In this document: piece after piece, positions 18,627 through 29,000 of the stretch
Layout: each line of letters opens with the position of its first letter
Numbering within the stretch: the first letter of the stretch is position 1
Made by a program: the position numbers and the translations under genes
The notes under the pieces: model-generated
What the model was told of the DNA's origin: nothing
The model's input: the letters and a program-made list of their open reading frames with translations, nothing else
Database searches by the model: none
From: an uncultured Woeseiaceae bacterium
GTDB lineage: Bacteria > Pseudomonadota > Gammaproteobacteria > Steroidobacterales > Woeseiaceae
Direction: 5' to 3'
NCBI GenBank assembly: GCA_905480215.1
Contig: CAJQPL010000010.1
Coordinates: 1-64,000 of the forward strand
DNA length: 64,000 nucleotides

Positions 18627-19733
18627 GTGTTACCTGAGAACGCAGAAGATTTTCGAACTATCTGGCTAAGTCCGGACGACGCATCTGTCGTGCAAATCAT
18701 CGATCAGCGTTTGCTCCCGCATGAATATCGAATTCACGATCTACGACACTGGCAAGACGGCGTTGTCGCGATTTCCGAAATGTATGTACGCGGAGCGCCG
18801 CTCATTGGTGCAACAGCAGCATGGAGCTTATATTTGGCGTCCCTCGGAAACGGCGATGTCGCAAAAGGAATCGAAACCGCCGCCGAAGCCCTCGTGAAAT
18901 CAAGGCCAACTGCAGTCAATCTCGTTTGGGCTGTGAATCGTGTTCTCGAACGCTTAAAAACTGCTAACAGCGCAGAAGAGATGATCGCGCTTACTCGAGA
19001 AGAAGCTGAAAATATTTGCGACGAGGACATTGAGATCAGCCGTGGTATTGGTAATCACGGCTTGAAGCTGATTGAAGCGATCTCGGAGAAAAAAAACGGC
19101 GATACGGTGAACGTCTTAACGCATTGCAACGCTGGATCTCTGGCAACGATCAATTGGGGGACAGCAACGGCACCCATTTACTTCGCGCAGCAAAAAGGAA
19201 TCAAGGTACATGTTTGGGTCGATGAAACGCGCCCCAGGAACCAGGGCTCACAGCTCACCGCCTGGGAGCTCGCGGCGAACAAAGTGCCACACACGCTGAT
19301 CGTCGACAACGCCGGTGGCCATCTAATGCAACATGAAATGGTTGATATGGTCATCACCGGAACCGACAGGACCACCCGTTGCGGTGATGTAGCCAACAAA
19401 ATCGGCACGTATCTGAAGGCATTGGCTGCTCACGACAATGACATCCCTTTTTATGTGGCGTTGCCGTCAACAACAATTGATTGGAATAGCCGCGACGGCG
19501 TGGCAGAAATTCCTATTGAAGAACGCGACCCGGATGAAGTCACCAACATCTACGGCGTTAGCAATGGCGAGACAACCCACGTGCGGACAATTGGCTCGGA
19601 TACGCCAGTGAGTAACTATGCATTCGACGTAACGCCAGCCAGACTCGTCACAGGCTTGATAACGGAACGCGGGCTGTGTGCTGCAAGCGAAGACGGCCTT
19701 TTGGGTTTATTTCCAGAGATGAAGAGCAGCTGA
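18627..19733 (+). CDS. mtnA: S-methyl-5-thioribose-1-phosphate isomerase
   Basis: MYVRGAPLIGATAAW, LTHCNAGSLAT, DETRPRNQGSQLTAWEL, VITGTDRTTRCGDVANKIGTY. Confidence 0.95.
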   Translation: MLPENAEDFRTIWLSPDDASVVQIIDQRLLPHEYRIHDLRHWQDGVVAISEMYVRGAPLIGATAAWSLYLASLGNGDVAKGIETAAEALVKSRPTAVNLVWAVNRVLERLKTANSAEEMIALTREEAENICDEDIEISRGIGNHGLKLIEAISEKKNGDTVNVLTHCNAGSLATINWGTATAPIYFAQQKGIKVHVWVDETRPRNQGSQLTAWELAANKVPHTLIVDNAGGHLMQHEMVDMVITGTDRTTRCGDVANKIGTYLKALAAHDNDIPFYVALPSTTIDWNSRDGVAEIPIEERDPDEVTNIYGVSNGETTHVRTIGSDTPVSNYAFDVTPARLVTGLITERGLCAASEDGLLGLFPEMKSS

Positions 19734-19931
19734 GAACAATTTTTCGCACCTCTGTCTGACGCAGATCCAGCAACATCGGCACTTACCGCGTTAGGGCAGC
19801 CACAATGTCGGATACAAGAATTGCCGATGTGGTCGGAATACTGGCTGCAACACTAATTAGCTCGAGCGATGGTTTTTCGGGGGGGGGTTCCGTTTTTCTC
19901 ATATGACTCCAATCCCGTAGCGCTGCTATCA

Positions 19932-20555
19932 CTACCGACTTTCCGTCCATATCTTTAGATCCGCCGCAATATCGTCCACCAGCATTTTCTGATAGTAATC
20001 GAGCTGACGTGCTTTCGCCTGCGTTAGAAAGCTTTCTATTTCGATCGGCGTAGCGTGCAACTCGCAAGCATCGAACAGGCCGCGAGCAACGTGATGCGGA
20101 TAGCTAACCAACGCAGCTATTCGTCCACTTCTTGCGGACTTTAGCCAAAGTAATTCCGCTCGGCAAAGGTCAGGTTGCACGCCACCTCTACCACCAGCCA
20201 GTATATATCCCAGCACAAACTGCGCCTGGCGGTAGTCACCAGCGGCGGCCGTTTCCAGGTACGGGATCGCCGCGTCAGTCTGTCCATCATAAAAAAGCAC
20301 CCGCGCGAGAAGATAGTTGAGTCGCGGATTTTCCGAGTCATTGGCTACCGCCGTTTTGCAGGCTGCAATGCCTTGCTTGTTATCTACAGCAGACGACGAA
20401 ACGCCGTCGGTCACTCGATCCGGATCGGACGGGTGCGACACCAGAACATCGCATTCAGTCACTTCACTTGATGCTCTAGCCTGCAGCGTGAAAGCACTAA
20501 CAGCCGCGCAAAGTATTACGCTAACTACGAAACTGCGAGATAATATTGATTGCAT
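19932..20555 (-). CDS. Secreted Sel1/TPR-like repeat protein
   Basis: Signal peptide from MQSILSRSF; repeat AIPYLETAAAGDYRQAQFVLGYILAGG. Confidence 0.55.
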   Translation of the reverse strand: MQSILSRSFVVSVILCAAVSAFTLQARASSEVTECDVLVSHPSDPDRVTDGVSSSAVDNKQGIAACKTAVANDSENPRLNYLLARVLFYDGQTDAAIPYLETAAAGDYRQAQFVLGYILAGGRGGVQPDLCRAELLWLKSARSGRIAALVSYPHHVARGLFDACELHATPIEIESFLTQAKARQLDYYQKMLVDDIAADLKIWTESR

Positions 20556-20780
20556 ATTGTCGCCTCGGTAATGAATGCTCCGGGTATTGTAGATGACATA
20601 GCTGTTCAACAGGCAACGGCGCCCGCCAATACGCTGCGCTCGCGAACCCCCATTCAACCCAAGCAAGAGGTCGTTGCCGAGCTCGCTGAGAAAATGCCAA
20701 TTCAAAGGCGGAATTCAGCAACCACTAAATTTCGTAGCCCCGGGGAAGAACAACAAGACTACGAACTCCTGGATAAGCTA

Positions 20781-21317
20781 TTAGTCATTCGCTTGCCTGA
20801 TTTCATTTATATACTCACGCCAGATGTCATATTCATTCGGATCCCACACATCAGTCATATCCTTTCTGGCCTCATCTTCTGCTACGTCTTCCACAGCAAT
20901 ACGATACAGATAGGTCATCGTTGATGCGCGATAGTTCGCTGCGCACTGGACGAGAACATGATCGCCAGAATACTCGCGCATCACCTCACTAAAGCGATCA
21001 AAATTCGCGCCTGTTGGGTTCAGCCATTCGATCGGAACATTCGTCCACTTAATGCCACTCTCTAGAAACTGTTGTTGTTCTTCTTTCGGTGGATCATCCA
21101 GAAGATTGATAACGACAGTCACACCCTCACCCTTCAATACGGCTGATCCGCCCTCAAGAAGGCGTCCGCCAGTCACCAGTCGATCATTTATTCGATGATA
21201 ATTCAGCACCGGCCCGGCATCTGCGTCTTCCATCTGTGTCCCGCCAGAAGCGCCACTGAACAACGCTAGCGATACGGCGACGCACATAAAAAACGTGTGT
21301 CTGGCTTTCTTTAACAT
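20781..21317 (-). CDS. Protein tyrosine/dual-specificity phosphatase-like secreted protein
   Basis: Signal peptide; VTVVINLLDDPPKEE and VLVQCAANYRASTMTYLYR. Confidence 0.65.
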   Translation of the reverse strand: MLKKARHTFFMCVAVSLALFSGASGGTQMEDADAGPVLNYHRINDRLVTGGRLLEGGSAVLKGEGVTVVINLLDDPPKEEQQQFLESGIKWTNVPIEWLNPTGANFDRFSEVMREYSGDHVLVQCAANYRASTMTYLYRIAVEDVAEDEARKDMTDVWDPNEYDIWREYINEIRQAND

Positions 21318-21464
21318 CGGTTTGACTCCACTGTTATTGCGCTGATTGTATACCAAGGATCTGCACGTTTCGTCTGCTTCAGGCAGCCGAAATGCCGTTG
21401 CCACAAGCCAGGCGTGTGCTAGATTAGAATGCTAGCGAGAAGCGACAAATAACGGAGAACTGAC

Positions 21465-21881
21465 TTGCGTACTCGACAGATTGTCATCACAACAACCGCC
21501 CTCTTGGCGCTCGGTCTGTCTGCATGTCAATCTGAAGTCGAAGAAACATCCGCCGCTCAAAAGGCAATGGATGAACTGCAGAAAAAATACACCGAGCTCG
21601 TTGATGACAACATAGACGTACCTATCGATTGGGCGACAGAGGACATTGAGAACATTGGTGATTGGGAGTATCGCGTTGAGAACCTTGCCTTCTCGACGCC
21701 TGAAGAACTCACATCAAAACTCAACGAACTGGGCAACGATCGGTGGGAAGTTATTTGGCTGCAACGCACACCTGAAGGCTACTTCGCCGTTATGAAAAAA
21801 CCTTCGATTAGCTACCTGAGTAAAATCCCGTTGTCACAACTTGGAAAACTTATGATTGGCGGTTCGGACGGATCGGAATGA
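21465..21881 (+). CDS. Hypothetical lipoprotein
   Basis: Lipobox ALGLSACQ; 138 aa. Confidence 0.55.
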   Translation: MRTRQIVITTTALLALGLSACQSEVEETSAAQKAMDELQKKYTELVDDNIDVPIDWATEDIENIGDWEYRVENLAFSTPEELTSKLNELGNDRWEVIWLQRTPEGYFAVMKKPSISYLSKIPLSQLGKLMIGGSDGSE

Positions 21882-21951
21882 GAAAACCGTTCAATTGAGG
21901 ACGCGGGCGCGCACAGGTCAGACGGTATCGCGATCGATCAGGTAGAAGACC

Positions 21952-22329
21952 TTACTCCTTTTCTACCGGCTGCAGTGAAAACCTGAATGTGCGGCAAGAC
22001 TTTATAGGTTGCATTTCCTGATCATCTTCCAATGGGCGAAAAGTTGAAGCTTTAACCGCACGAATCGATGGTCGCTCGAAAGCTCGATTTGAACTGTGTC
22101 GTACTGCAACCCGCCGTGTCCGGCCTTTTCTATCGACATCGAAACAAACCTGCACTTCTCCCTCCACCCGATCACGTCGCGCTTTCCTTGGATACTCCGG
22201 GGCGACAACAGTCTGCGGAATACGTCCTGATTCCGTATCAATAACTAGAGCGCGTATCACTTCGTTTTCATCGCCTAAAGCGAAGCTTGCTGCAGCAATC
22301 GCAAGCCCAAGAAAAATCAGGCGCTTCAC
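21952..22329 (-). CDS. TonB C-terminal-like secreted protein
   Basis: PQTVVAPEYPRKARRDRVEGEVQVCFDVDRKGRTRRVAVRHSS. Confidence 0.75.
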   Translation of the reverse strand: MKRLIFLGLAIAAASFALGDENEVIRALVIDTESGRIPQTVVAPEYPRKARRDRVEGEVQVCFDVDRKGRTRRVAVRHSSNRAFERPSIRAVKASTFRPLEDDQEMQPIKSCRTFRFSLQPVEKE

Positions 22330-22856
22330 TATTCTTGCTCCGGTACTTCAGTCGACGCCTCATACCTTCGATCATCAATAGTGATCTCCTCGCGAACGGG
22401 CTCGACCTCGTCAAGATACATGCCCTTCACTTCCTTCAAGTTTGTATTATTGGGTCTAAGCGCCTGACCTTTTTTGATATCCGAATCGGATTCTTCGAAA
22501 CGCTCAAGCTGCAAATACACGAGCGCTCGATTGTTATAGGTACGCCAATGATAGGGGTCCTGCTCGATGACCCAATTGCAATGTTGCAAGGCCGTTTGCA
22601 ACTGATTTATCAGCAAAAATCCGGCGCAAAGGTTAGCGTGCGCGACTTTCTTCTCGCGCATTCCTTGCGCATACTGCAGCCCTAACAGCGTCAATCGCAC
22701 CCCCTCCTTGCCATCGTTTGCCATCAAGGCGTGCGCGCCATCATACAAATGGATGTTCGTTGGTCCGAGAACGGTCTTATTACTGGCGTCTTCCTCGGCG
22801 CGCGCGCTGACTACCGCCAACGAGCATATCGCGAGCAGAGTCAGGTACTTGATCAT
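22329..22856 (-). CDS. Tetratricopeptide-repeat protein
   Basis: HANLCAGFLLINQLQTALQHCNWVIEQDPYHWRTYNNRALVYLQLERFEESDSD. Confidence 0.75.
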   Translation of the reverse strand: MIKYLTLLAICSLAVVSARAEEDASNKTVLGPTNIHLYDGAHALMANDGKEGVRLTLLGLQYAQGMREKKVAHANLCAGFLLINQLQTALQHCNWVIEQDPYHWRTYNNRALVYLQLERFEESDSDIKKGQALRPNNTNLKEVKGMYLDEVEPVREEITIDDRRYEASTEVPEQE

Positions 22857-22905
22857 TTGCGAGGTCTCCGGGTTCTAGGCGCCTGGCGAGGAATTTGATG
22901 GTTCG

Positions 22906-23337
22906 TTATTGGCCACTGATGTAGTGCTCGAGGTGTTCTATCTCTTCTTTTTGATCAGAGATGATTGCCTGTACCAGATCGCCGATTGAAATCAGACCGA
23001 TCACGGAATTTCCATCGACGACCGGTAGATGACGAATTTTCCTATCCGTCATCACGTTCATGCATCGATTAACGGTTTCAGTCGGCGTAGCTGTGAGAAC
23101 ATCCGACGTCATGATCTCGCCCACTGCCGTTGATTCTGATGAGCGGCCCTTTACGATGACTTTTCGCGCGTAGTCGCGCTCGGTTACGATGCCGACAAGT
23201 TTATCGCCTTCCATTACCAGCAAAGACCCTACGGCCTTGTCAGCCATAAGCTTAATTGCATCAAGGACAGATGATTCTGCGCTTACGGAGATGATCCCAT
23301 GCTCTTTCGCGTCAAGCAGTTGCTGAACCAATTTCAT
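22906..23337 (-). CDS. CBS-domain protein
   Basis: Two CBS motifs: GSLLVMEGDKLVGIVTERDYARKV and IRHLPVVDGNSVIGLISIGDLV. Confidence 0.92.
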   Translation of the reverse strand: MKLVQQLLDAKEHGIISVSAESSVLDAIKLMADKAVGSLLVMEGDKLVGIVTERDYARKVIVKGRSSESTAVGEIMTSDVLTATPTETVNRCMNVMTDRKIRHLPVVDGNSVIGLISIGDLVQAIISDQKEEIEHLEHYISGQ

Positions 23338-23421
23338 AACACCTCCCCAAATACGCGTCCGACGGATGGACGCTCTTATAGGGAGATATTAGCGTATTTA
23401 GGCTTGGTTTTCTTGTCACAA

Positions 23422-24771
23422 CTAGCCACCGCTGGCAACTTCGTAGGTCTTCAGACGGGCTTCGAGCTCACTTGCCGGCAGCCAATGACCGCGCAGCATG
23501 ACACCGTGAATCCTGTTGCTATTGCTGATATCCATCAGCGGATTGGCATTAAGTAGAACCAGATCGGCAGCCCGTCCTGTGGCGACCACACCAGTATCCG
23601 CGTCGAGAAACTCAGCAACCGCAACCGTACCGGTGCGCAAAGCTTCATACGGTGTCAGGCCCGCAGCAACCAGCACTTTAAGTTCACGATGCAATGAATA
23701 GCCGGGTACGTTGAATACCTGTGGTGCATCGGAACCAAGCAGCAGGCCAGCACCAGCCTGGTGAAGTTGCAGAATCAGGCGGCGGCGTAACTCGATTGCC
23801 AGCGCTGCCGTTTCGGGACTGAAATCACGATCCGCGAGTTGTCGTTCTTTCGTCGCGACCCAGTCATCGACTACGCTGCGAGAAATAAAGCGCATTTCGG
23901 GGCGCTGTCGTAGCTCAGCAGTCGGTGTCGCATCGATGATCTGCTCCACCAGCACCTCAGTTGCCACGTTCCAGGTGCCCGCAGCAGCTGTCGCCGCTGC
24001 AATAGCTGGGATACGGTCGGCTTCAAGGTCTGCCGCAAGCATAACGTCGAAAAAGCCGCCAAATTCGCCGTCACCACCGTTACCGGCAGGCAGTAATGTC
24101 AGGAAATAGCCATCCAGGTGATCAATAGTGGCCATCCGATGCGTCAAAGCGGCGCCAACTCCAGCAGCAACTGGCACGTGACCGGCAAATGGAATACCTA
24201 GTTCATTTGCGGTACTGGCCACTGTGGCAAATTCGTCGGCAGTCAGGCCAGGATGAATTTTTACAAAGTCATAACCCGCGGCATGCTGTGCACGAACGAA
24301 CCGCGATGCGTCGACCGCGCCGCTTACAGACCGTCCGTTGACCGATGGTCCGGAAGTAATAAGCCGTGGCCCAAATATTTCACCGTCGGCTAACTGATCG
24401 CGAAGCAGCAAATGCTCTGGCCGCCCCAACATGCCGCGAATCGTCGTAACGCCATTGGCGACAAACAGGGTCGCGAGCCTGTCAAATTGCTGCGGCGCTG
24501 TGCTCGTTACGTGCGCGTGCATTTCGGCGAGTCCGGGCATCAGAAATCGATCTGTGCCATCCACTACAAAGGCGCCTTTTGGTACTGGCACCGAATCAAC
24601 GCGACCTATTCGAATTATTTTGTCGTTTTCAACGACGACGGTTCGTTGCTCGAGGATAACTTCGGACGACATCGGAACAACATTGACATTAACGAAGACC
24701 GTGACGCGGGCTTCGGCGGCTGCCGGTAAAAACACGTGAATGCACAGCAGCACGATGACAGCTCTGATCAT
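23422..24771 (-). CDS. Amidohydrolase family protein (secreted)
   Basis: FLMPGLAEMHAHV, FAGHVPV, LLLGSDAPQVFN. Confidence 0.88.
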   Translation of the reverse strand: MIRAVIVLLCIHVFLPAAAEARVTVFVNVNVVPMSSEVILEQRTVVVENDKIIRIGRVDSVPVPKGAFVVDGTDRFLMPGLAEMHAHVTSTAPQQFDRLATLFVANGVTTIRGMLGRPEHLLLRDQLADGEIFGPRLITSGPSVNGRSVSGAVDASRFVRAQHAAGYDFVKIHPGLTADEFATVASTANELGIPFAGHVPVAAGVGAALTHRMATIDHLDGYFLTLLPAGNGGDGEFGGFFDVMLAADLEADRIPAIAAATAAAGTWNVATEVLVEQIIDATPTAELRQRPEMRFISRSVVDDWVATKERQLADRDFSPETAALAIELRRRLILQLHQAGAGLLLGSDAPQVFNVPGYSLHRELKVLVAAGLTPYEALRTGTVAVAEFLDADTGVVATGRAADLVLLNANPLMDISNSNRIHGVMLRGHWLPASELEARLKTYEVASGG

Positions 24772-25781
24772 GTTAAGCCTTTCACGAGCGCTATAGTTTC
24801 CTCGCTCACATTGCCGCCGCAGATTATTGCCACAATATTCTTGCCCGCAATCTCTTCGCGGCGCGCCATCATAGCGGCGATAGCAACGCCCGCTGCGCCT
24901 TCTATGTACTGTCCTTCCAGTTCCATAAACAGACGCATTGCGGCGGCGATTTGTTCCTCATCAACTACAACAAACTCGTCTACCACAGCCTGATTAAGTT
25001 CGAATGTAATTGCGCCCGCCTCAATACCGCCCGCCGTGCCATCAGAGAGAGTCGGTTCGCTGGGCAAATCCAGTATCTCGCCTGCTGCAATGGAATGCGC
25101 CATAACCGCGGAGGCTTTTGGCTGACAGCCATACACCTGAATTGCCGGGTTGTGCGCCTTGAGGACACTACCGACGCCGCCGATCAGGCCTCCTCCTCCC
25201 ACCGCGACAAAAACGGCATCGATCTCCGGGAGTTGCTCGAGAATTTCAACACCGCAGGTGCCCTGCCCGGCGATCACTTGCGAATCATTGTACGGGGACA
25301 AATACAGCATGCCGTTCTCTTCGGCAAACTCGCGTGCGTGTTGTTCAGTGTCGAGGCCATCAGTGCCAAAAAGTCTAACATCGCCGCCGTAGCTCTCAAT
25401 TTTACCAATCTTTACACTTGAGGTTTGCTCAGGCACAAAGATAACGCCTTTGGCGCCGAGTTTTTGCATGGCGCAGGCGACAGCCGCACCGTGATTGCCA
25501 CTCGATGCCGCGACGCAGCCTTTGGCGCGCTCGTCAGCGCTCAAAGTCATTAGCCGGTTGCTGGCACCGCGCAACTTAAACGAGCCAGTCGTCTGCATAT
25601 TCTCGAGTTTTAAGAATACGTCTGCACCAAGATCAGAACTGAAAGCCTCTGACTTTCGCAGCTCAGTGCGTTCGATCTGATCGCCAATGCGCTTCGCCGC
25701 GCTCGCCGCTGCGGCGGCCGTTGCTACCAAGTTATCGTCCACCCGACTAGCCGAAGGTATTACATCTATCCGGATCACCAT
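24768..25781 (-). CDS. Threonine/serine dehydratase (PLP fold type II)
   Basis: KLENMQTTGSFKLRGASN, SSGNHGAAVA, VAVGGGGLIGG; start taken at MVIRIDVIPSASR, overlapping the upstream gene. Confidence 0.88.
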   Translation of the reverse strand: MVIRIDVIPSASRVDDNLVATAAAAASAAKRIGDQIERTELRKSEAFSSDLGADVFLKLENMQTTGSFKLRGASNRLMTLSADERAKGCVAASSGNHGAAVACAMQKLGAKGVIFVPEQTSSVKIGKIESYGGDVRLFGTDGLDTEQHAREFAEENGMLYLSPYNDSQVIAGQGTCGVEILEQLPEIDAVFVAVGGGGLIGGVGSVLKAHNPAIQVYGCQPKASAVMAHSIAAGEILDLPSEPTLSDGTAGGIEAGAITFELNQAVVDEFVVVDEEQIAAAMRLFMELEGQYIEGAAGVAIAAMMARREEIAGKNIVAIICGGNVSEETIALVKGLT

Positions 25782-26592
25782 GATCCAGACCGATACGGAA
25801 CCATTTTTTGCGCTGCGCCGATGTGCCGTGCGTGAATGATTCCGGAACGATCGCCCGACCGCTCTGGCGCTGCAATGTATCATCACCAATCGCACTGGCC
25901 GCATTCAAAGCCTCGTCAACATCGCCGCTCTCGAGAATACTCCGGGCACGGTTCGCGCGATTGGCCCAGACCCCTGCGAAACAATCTGCCTGCAACTCGA
26001 GACGAACCGACAATGCATTTCCGTCAGCCGTACTCATTTGCCGTTTCATCGAATGAACCTTGCCCGATACGCCCAACAAATTTTGAACATGATGACCAAT
26101 TTCATGAGCGATGACGTAGGCCTGCGCAAAATCGCCAGGCGCTTTGAAGCGCGTACGCATTTGATCGTAGAAACTCAGGTCAATATAAGCGTTCTTGTCG
26201 GCTGAGCAATAGAACGGACCCATCGCTGCCTGACCAGTACCACATGCAGAATGCGTTGAACCCGTGAACATCACGAGCGTCGGAACTTCATAGCGCTGCC
26301 CTTGCTCCGCAAAAATCTCTGTCCAGACATCCTCGGTATCGGCTATGACGACACTGACCATATCCGCGAGTGGATCGTTCTTCAGATCTTCAGCACTCGG
26401 ACGCGTACCAGTTGATGACGCCTGTCCTCCCGACTGCATGCCCTCGAGTAACGGTGTTGGGTCGATGCCGAGATACCACGCAACCAACACCAGAGCGATC
26501 GTGCCGATCCCGCCGCCGAGCATTCTCCCTCCCGTGCGTTGCCCACGCCTGTCTTCAATATTTGAACTGCGTCTACCGCCACGCCACTTCAT
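25747..26592 (-). CDS. Neutral zinc metallopeptidase (YpfJ-like)
   Basis: MKWRGGRRSSNIEDRRG N-terminus, YVIAHEIGHHVQN, LELQADCFAGVWA. Confidence 0.92.
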   Translation of the reverse strand: MKWRGGRRSSNIEDRRGQRTGGRMLGGGIGTIALVLVAWYLGIDPTPLLEGMQSGGQASSTGTRPSAEDLKNDPLADMVSVVIADTEDVWTEIFAEQGQRYEVPTLVMFTGSTHSACGTGQAAMGPFYCSADKNAYIDLSFYDQMRTRFKAPGDFAQAYVIAHEIGHHVQNLLGVSGKVHSMKRQMSTADGNALSVRLELQADCFAGVWANRANRARSILESGDVDEALNAASAIGDDTLQRQSGRAIVPESFTHGTSAQRKKWFRIGLDHGDPDRCNTFG

Positions 26593-26663
26593 CGTTGCCT
26601 CCTCAACCGTCTGCAGAACGCCACTTTACAATAATTGACGTTGTATCTTGTTTGCATTGCATC

Positions 26664-27186
26664 TTAATACTTCGCTGTGCACAGATAGTAGTTCAATTGA
26701 AAAAGGCACAGTTGCTGAAAGGCAATCTCGCAAAGCCACCGGTCTACGGAGCGCGCCATCGGCGGCGCTATTTCATCACCTTGTGTGGGGCCTGGAATCG
26801 GCGATAAGGCGTCAATGTTGTCGGCGCAGCTTGTTAGTCTGAAAGTCGTTACAGCAAGCGGCAAACTTATGAAGGTGAACGATACGCAACGTCACCTTCT
26901 AAACGCGTTTCGCCTGAGTTACGGCATGTTGGGGATCATCTACGAAGTAACGCTGCGAGTACGTCCGATTATGAATTTCGCTGCGAGCCACCGCAGTATG
27001 GATGTCGATGCGTTTGCAAATATTTCAGACCGACTCGCGACGCTTATGTCGAGCAAACCTATGCCGGGCGAATGGACTTTTTTCGCAAGATCAGGCGACA
27101 ACTTGACCCTGAAGATAGGCTGCTTAACCCATATTTGGCGCGATACTTTAAGTAAGAGCGAAGCTCGAAACATTCGTAGCTTCTGA
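26664..27186 (+). pseudogene. Remnant of an FAD-binding oxidoreductase
   Basis: GDKASMLSAQLVSLKVVTASGKLMKVNDTQRHLLNAFRLSYGMLGIIYEVTLRVRP is internal FAD_binding_4-type sequence; upstream match in another frame; short. Confidence 0.65.
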
Positions 27187-27315
27187 TGAATCCTCATAAA
27201 TACCTGTTTTTATTAGAAATTATGCTTCATAGCAGCAATTCTTCTATCTGTGCACTGGTTTTTATATATCGGACTGATAGTATGCATCGCCCCGATATAT
27301 ACTCACGAGCTCAAG

Positions 27316-27858
27316 ATGGATGTCAAAACAGTTTGCCTCGGAATGCTAACGGACGGTCCTGCTTCTGGCTATGACCTGAAAAAGCAATTCGAATCCACGT
27401 TCGCACATTTTTTTGCGGCCGGCTACGGGTCGATCTACCCCGCTCTCTCATCGTTGGCAGAAAAAGGTTTCGTTACTTGCGAACACGTTCCGCAGGACGG
27501 CAAGCCCGATCGCAAGGTGTACGAGATCACCGATACTGGTCGGGCATGTCTTCTGAGTTCGCTCGATGATCCGGCACCTGGCCACAAAGTTCGATCCGAT
27601 TTTCTGGCAACGATGTGTTTCTCGCATTTGATGACAAACAGTCAGGTCGAAACGGTCTTGAATAATCTTACTGGAGAGATTGAATTTCAACAGAAGTTGA
27701 TTGCTGACATGCAAGCCACATGCGCACACGACTGGCCCGTCGGCAAATGCTTTGTTGCCGGTTTTGGCGAGACCATGACGGCGGCCATAAAGAAATATAT
27801 CGAAGATAATCGACATACGCTTACAGAAGATACGGCACCAAAAGTCGCTGCCCGTTAG
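27316..27858 (+). CDS. PadR family transcriptional regulator
   Basis: DGPASGYDLKKQFESTFAHFFAAGYGSIYPALSSLAEKGFV. Confidence 0.9.
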   Translation: MDVKTVCLGMLTDGPASGYDLKKQFESTFAHFFAAGYGSIYPALSSLAEKGFVTCEHVPQDGKPDRKVYEITDTGRACLLSSLDDPAPGHKVRSDFLATMCFSHLMTNSQVETVLNNLTGEIEFQQKLIADMQATCAHDWPVGKCFVAGFGETMTAAIKKYIEDNRHTLTEDTAPKVAAR

Positions 27859-27866
27859 GAACGAAC

Positions 27867-29000
27867 ATGCAACAAAGTACTTATAACAAATACAAATCCT
27901 GGCTGGTCTCTGCGGGCATCGCTGTTGCTGTTGCTGTCTGGCTGGCCTCGGGACAAATCGGTGACGACGAAGCGCCTCCTGCTACGGCTGCGGCCACAGC
28001 CACTTCTAGCGAATCCAAAAATGCAGTTCGAGTTCGACATCAAACAGCGGAATTGGTGCAGCGAACGATCACCGTTAACGGCAAGACGGCGCCCGCACGG
28101 TCGGTGGCGTTAGCCGCCCAGACGGAAGGACGTATTGACAGCATCGGCGCAGAGCGTGGATCCAACATGGAACGCGGCGACCTAATCGTGCGTCTTGATG
28201 AACGCGACCGCACAGCCAGGCTTCTGCAATCTGAGGCAACCGTCAAACAACGCGAGGTCGAGTACGAAGCAAGACTCAAACTGAAGTCGTCAAGTTATGT
28301 ATCAGAATCCCAACTACAGGAAGCTGTAGCTCTTCTAGAGGTGGCAAGAGCCGACCTGACCCGGGCTAAATTGGATTTGGACTACATGACCATCCGTGCG
28401 CCCTTTGGCGGCGCGCTTCAAGACCGAGCAGTTGAAGTTGGTGATTTCGTGAAAGTAGGCGAGGCCATCGCTACTTATGTCGACAACCGCATGATTATTG
28501 TATCTGCGAATTTGTCAGAATTTGATGCTCATCATGTCAGTGTCGGCGATCAAGCGGAGGCTCAGCTGGCAACAGGAGAGACTGTAGAAGGTCGTATACG
28601 CTATGTCGCGCCGGTTGCAGATGAAGCCACTCGGACTTTCGGCGTTGAGCTTGAAATAGACAACTCGGACGGTGAGTTGCGGATAGGAGGAACAGCTGTC
28701 CTCAAAATTCCTGCTGAAGAGACTCTGGCGCATCGCGTGTCACCGTCGCTCCTCACACTCGACGATGCTGGCAATATTGGCATCAAGATTATTGGCGAGA
28801 ATGGCTTGGTCGAGTTTGTTGTCGCAGACATAGCATTGTCCACAAACAATGGCGTCTGGCTGGCCGGATTACCACAGGATGCAACCATCATCACCGTAGG
28901 CCAGGGATACGTCTCAAATGGCGCGCGCGTCAATGCAGTGCCCGAAGACGATATAGATACTGCGGTCGCGATCAAGTCAGGTACTGAGGCCAACGACTAA
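27867..29000 (+). CDS. RND efflux periplasmic adaptor (MFP)
   Basis: VNGKTAPARSVALAAQTEGRID, RAKLDLDYMTIRAPFGGAL. Confidence 0.92.
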   Translation: MQQSTYNKYKSWLVSAGIAVAVAVWLASGQIGDDEAPPATAAATATSSESKNAVRVRHQTAELVQRTITVNGKTAPARSVALAAQTEGRIDSIGAERGSNMERGDLIVRLDERDRTARLLQSEATVKQREVEYEARLKLKSSSYVSESQLQEAVALLEVARADLTRAKLDLDYMTIRAPFGGALQDRAVEVGDFVKVGEAIATYVDNRMIIVSANLSEFDAHHVSVGDQAEAQLATGETVEGRIRYVAPVADEATRTFGVELEIDNSDGELRIGGTAVLKIPAEETLAHRVSPSLLTLDDAGNIGIKIIGENGLVEFVVADIALSTNNGVWLAGLPQDATIITVGQGYVSNGARVNAVPEDDIDTAVAIKSGTEAND

